DNA of 8,233 bases from an uncultured Collinsella sp. (lineage in GTDB: Bacteria; Actinomycetota; Coriobacteriia; Coriobacteriales; Coriobacteriaceae), in the NCBI GenBank assembly GCA_900545505.1, contig UQZC01000060.1, positions 1 to 8,233 of the forward strand, in the 5' to 3' direction. The notes beneath the pieces were generated by a model, which was not told the origin of the DNA, did no database searches, and saw only the letters and a program-made list of their open reading frames with translations. Below, in pieces: positions 6,490 through 8,233 of this stretch (the first letter of the stretch is position 1; each line of letters starts with the position of its first letter). Both the position numbers and the translations under genes were made by a program.

Positions 6490-7254
6490 ATGATAGGGAT
6501 CGGGATCGATATCGGGTCTACGGCGGCTAAGGCCGCTGTGGTCGATGGGGAGGGTTCGGTGGCGTGGACGTGCGTGCAGCCAACCGGGTTCTCCTCGGTC
6601 GATGCTTCCGAGCGGCTGCGCGAGGCACTGGCAGCGGCGGGCTATGACGTGACGGGCGACGATGTGCGTGTGGTCGCGACCGGCTACGGCCGTGTCGCCG
6701 TGCCCTATGCGCACAAGGTCGTGACCGAGATCACCTGCCACGGCACCGGTGCCGTGCGCCTGTTTGGCGATCATGGCACCGTGATCGACGTGGGTGGTCA
6801 GGACACCAAGGTCATCCAGCTTAAAGGCGGCCGCGTGGTCAAATTTGCCATGAACGACAAGTGCGCTGCCGGCACGGGGCGCTTTCTGGAGATCATGGCC
6901 GACCGCCTAGGCATTTCCCAGCAGCAGATGGCCGACCTGGCGCGTTCCGGCGAGCCCACCAAGATTAGCAGCATGTGCACGGTGTTTGCCGAAAGCGAGG
7001 TTATCAGCCTGATCGGTCGCGGTGAGCCGCGCGAGAACATTGCGCGTGGCGTGATCGAGAGCGTCGTGTCGCGCGTGGCGACTATGGCCGGGCAGGCGGC
7101 GGGCGCCCCGTACTACCTGACCGGTGGCCTGTGCGAGAACGCCTTCGTGGTGGAGCGGCTGGGCGAGCTATTGGGGTCGCCGGTGACCACCTCGCCCCAG
7201 GCTCGCTTTGCCGGTGCCATCGGCGCGGCTGTCCGCGCCGCCGCCTTGGCCTAG
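6490..7254 (+). CDS. yjiL: ATP-dependent activator/reductase of the cluster protein (YjiL/HgdC/BadF-type ATPase)
   Basis: This 254-residue protein is close in length to E. coli YjiL and to HgdC-type activators. It has the ASKHA ATPase fold: phosphate-1 loop GIDIGSTAAK at 5-14, phosphate-2 loop DVGGQD at 100-105, and adenosine-loop TGGLCEN at 211-217. The cysteines that bridge the homodimer's single [4Fe-4S] cluster are present as Cys125 in NDKCAAGTGRF and Cys163 in SSMCTVFAESE. In this family the reduced dimer hydrolyses ATP to push a low-potential electron into its partner, here almost certainly the YjiM-like protein just upstream. ATG 6490 follows GGGAGAGAG at 6479-6487. A TTG at 6472 in frame would add six residues but overlies that ribosome site. 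The gene is separated from its partner by the 109-nt palindrome. Confidence 0.95.
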   Translation: MIGIGIDIGSTAAKAAVVDGEGSVAWTCVQPTGFSSVDASERLREALAAAGYDVTGDDVRVVATGYGRVAVPYAHKVVTEITCHGTGAVRLFGDHGTVIDVGGQDTKVIQLKGGRVVKFAMNDKCAAGTGRFLEIMADRLGISQQQMADLARSGEPTKISSMCTVFAESEVISLIGRGEPRENIARGVIESVVSRVATMAGQAAGAPYYLTGGLCENAFVVERLGELLGSPVTTSPQARFAGAIGAAVRAAALA

Positions 7255-7268
7255 GGGTGTACCGCGAC

Positions 7269-8233
7269 ATGCGCATCCTCAATATCTCGGCACAAAAACC
7301 AGATAGCACCGGCAGCGGCACCTACCTTGCCGCGCTCGTGCGCGAGCAGATCGAGACGGGGCATCGTGCCGCCGTGCTTTGCGGCGCGGCACCGGGAGAT
7401 ACCCAAGGCGAGCTGGACCGGCGTGCTGTCGTGTTTGCCGTACCGTTCGAGTCGCCCGAGCTGCCGTTTCCCATCTGCGGTATGTCCGATGTCATGCCCT
7501 ATCCCTCCACACGCTATCGTGACCTGACGCCTTTGATGCTCAAGGCATTTGAGCGGGAATTTGCTGCTGCAATCGATTGGGCGGTGGCTGAGTTTCGGCC
7601 TGATCTGGTGCTCTGCCATCACCTGTATCTGGTGACCGCATTGGCGCGCGAGTGCGTCCGGGGCGTGCCGGTTGTTGCTGTGTGCCATTCGACCGACCTG
7701 CGCCAGCTGCGTTCGCATGCGCTCGAGCGCGATCGCATCGTAAGTGCGGTTCGTCGGCTCGATGCCGTCTTTGCGCTCCATGCTGAGCAGGCTGAGCAGA
7801 TTGGCCTGGTGTGCGGCGTCGATGCCGATCGCATCCACGTGATTGGGACGGGCTACGACCATCGCGTCTTCTGCCGCGACGCAAGCGTGGCGAGGCAGCC
7901 GGGATCGCTTGTGTACGTGGGCAAGATTTGCTTTAAAAAGGGCGTCGAGTCGCTGGTTCGAGCCGTGTCATTGCCGATTGACGATGGCGTCCGCCCATCT
8001 GGCTTGGTGCTTGTGGGCGGCCGCGGGGACGATGCCGAGTACGCGCGTATCGAGCGCTTGGCTGCGGCCTCGAATGTGCCGGTGGCGCTGGCGGGGCGCC
8101 TGGATAGCGATGGGCTCGTGTGTGCTTACCGCAGTTCCGACGTCTTTGTGCTGCCTTCGTTTTACGAGGGTCTGCCGCTCGGAATACCGCTTGGCGCCGG
8201 AGACGGCATTTCCGGGGCAGATCGAGGATTGCG
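7269..8233 (+). CDS. GT4-type glycosyltransferase (3' part missing or replaced)
   Basis: The frame is open from ATG 7269 to the window edge (321 codons). The N-terminus MRILNIS...STGSGTYLAALVREQIETGH (1-31) is the glycine-rich start of a GT-B fold acceptor domain. PDLVLCHHLYLVTALA (111-126) and VPVVAVCHSTDLRQ (133-146) follow, then DRIHVIGTGYD (187-197) at the domain junction. The sugar-nucleotide domain starts at SLVYVGKICFKKGVESLVRA (213-232) and continues with VLVGGRG and the DVFVLPSFYEGLPL motif (291-304). After Leu304 the expected continuation, including the second Glu of the EX7E motif, is absent. The sequence after 8180 probably belongs elsewhere. AGGGG at 7253-7257 serves ATG 7269; GTG 7257 is a weaker alternative start. 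It would transfer a sugar from a nucleotide sugar to an unknown acceptor, and shows no functional link to the gene before it. Confidence 0.85.
   Translation, partial: MRILNISAQKPDSTGSGTYLAALVREQIETGHRAAVLCGAAPGDTQGELDRRAVVFAVPFESPELPFPICGMSDVMPYPSTRYRDLTPLMLKAFEREFAAAIDWAVAEFRPDLVLCHHLYLVTALARECVRGVPVVAVCHSTDLRQLRSHALERDRIVSAVRRLDAVFALHAEQAEQIGLVCGVDADRIHVIGTGYDHRVFCRDASVARQPGSLVYVGKICFKKGVESLVRAVSLPIDDGVRPSGLVLVGGRGDDAEYARIERLAAASNVPVALAGRLDSDGLVCAYRSSDVFVLPSFYEGLPLGIPLGAGDGISGADRGL
8182..8233 (+). pseudogene. Fragment resembling an alpha/beta hydrolase, out of frame with the glycosyltransferase
   Basis: Read in the +1 frame relative to the glycosyltransferase, the last 17 codons give EYRLAPETAFPGQIEDC. 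This matches the YRLAPE...FP...EDC segment of alpha/beta hydrolase fold-3 (hormone-sensitive-lipase-like) esterases, which follows the nucleophile-oxyanion region of that domain. The glycosyltransferase frame over the same bases has no family resemblance. The fragment is cut by the window edge and has no start, so it is reported as a misplaced piece rather than a gene. The match is recognised by eye and is short. Confidence 0.5.

Noticed and set aside
5171..7254. Classical two-subunit 2-hydroxyacyl-CoA dehydratase or benzoyl-CoA reductase operon
   Set aside because: Only one catalytic-type subunit is present, no CoA-transferase or acyl-CoA dehydrogenase is near, and conserved blocks match YjiM/DccP better.
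7782..7799. Perfect 9-bp tandem duplication (GCTGAGCAG twice) in the glycosyltransferase gene
   Set aside because: It encodes AEQAEQ in a helix and keeps the frame; two copies are not enough to suggest a phase-variable or repeat element.
7251..7862. 203-codon open frame on the - strand opposite the glycosyltransferase gene
   Set aside because: The + strand frame has clear GT4 motifs; the - strand translation has none.

Overview
The window is a high-GC stretch (roughly 60% by eye) in which every supported gene lies on the + strand. Coding is tight, codons mostly end in G or C, and the protein sequences look like those of an anaerobic gut actinobacterium of the Coriobacteriia (Collinsella-like). 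That placement is inference from base composition and protein style, because there is no rRNA or other marker gene.

Layout: (1) Positions 1-5094 hold an almost complete Dpp/Opp-type peptide ABC importer in the classical order: substrate-binding protein (5' end missing), two permeases, two ATPases. The last four genes overlap or nearly touch. A perfect 11-bp stem-loop separates the binding-protein gene from the first permease gene, which fits a highly expressed binding protein with weaker expression downstream. (2) Positions 5171-7254 hold a two-gene iron-sulfur enzyme system. The first gene is a single-subunit homologue of E. coli YjiM, belonging to the double-cubane-cluster protein (DccP) branch of the 2-hydroxyacyl-CoA dehydratase superfamily. 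The second is its YjiL/HgdC-type ATP-dependent activator/reductase, with both cluster cysteines and the ATPase motifs intact. The activator would inject low-potential electrons into the cluster protein at the cost of ATP; the substrate is unknown. Between them is a 109-nt imperfect palindrome that takes in the stop codon of the first gene and is the most striking non-coding structure in the window. (3) From 7269 to the right end runs a GT4-type glycosyltransferase gene. Its frame is normal up to the FYEGLPL motif at about 8180. There the family motif breaks off, and the last ~52 bases read in the +1 frame as the YRLAPE motif of an alpha/beta hydrolase. This looks like a chimeric join, from assembly or recombination, rather than a normal gene end.

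No RNA gene, CRISPR array, insertion sequence or convincing promoter was seen. The longest gap between genes is 155 bases. The best candidates for follow-up are the DccP/activator pair, the palindrome between its two genes, and the broken right end.
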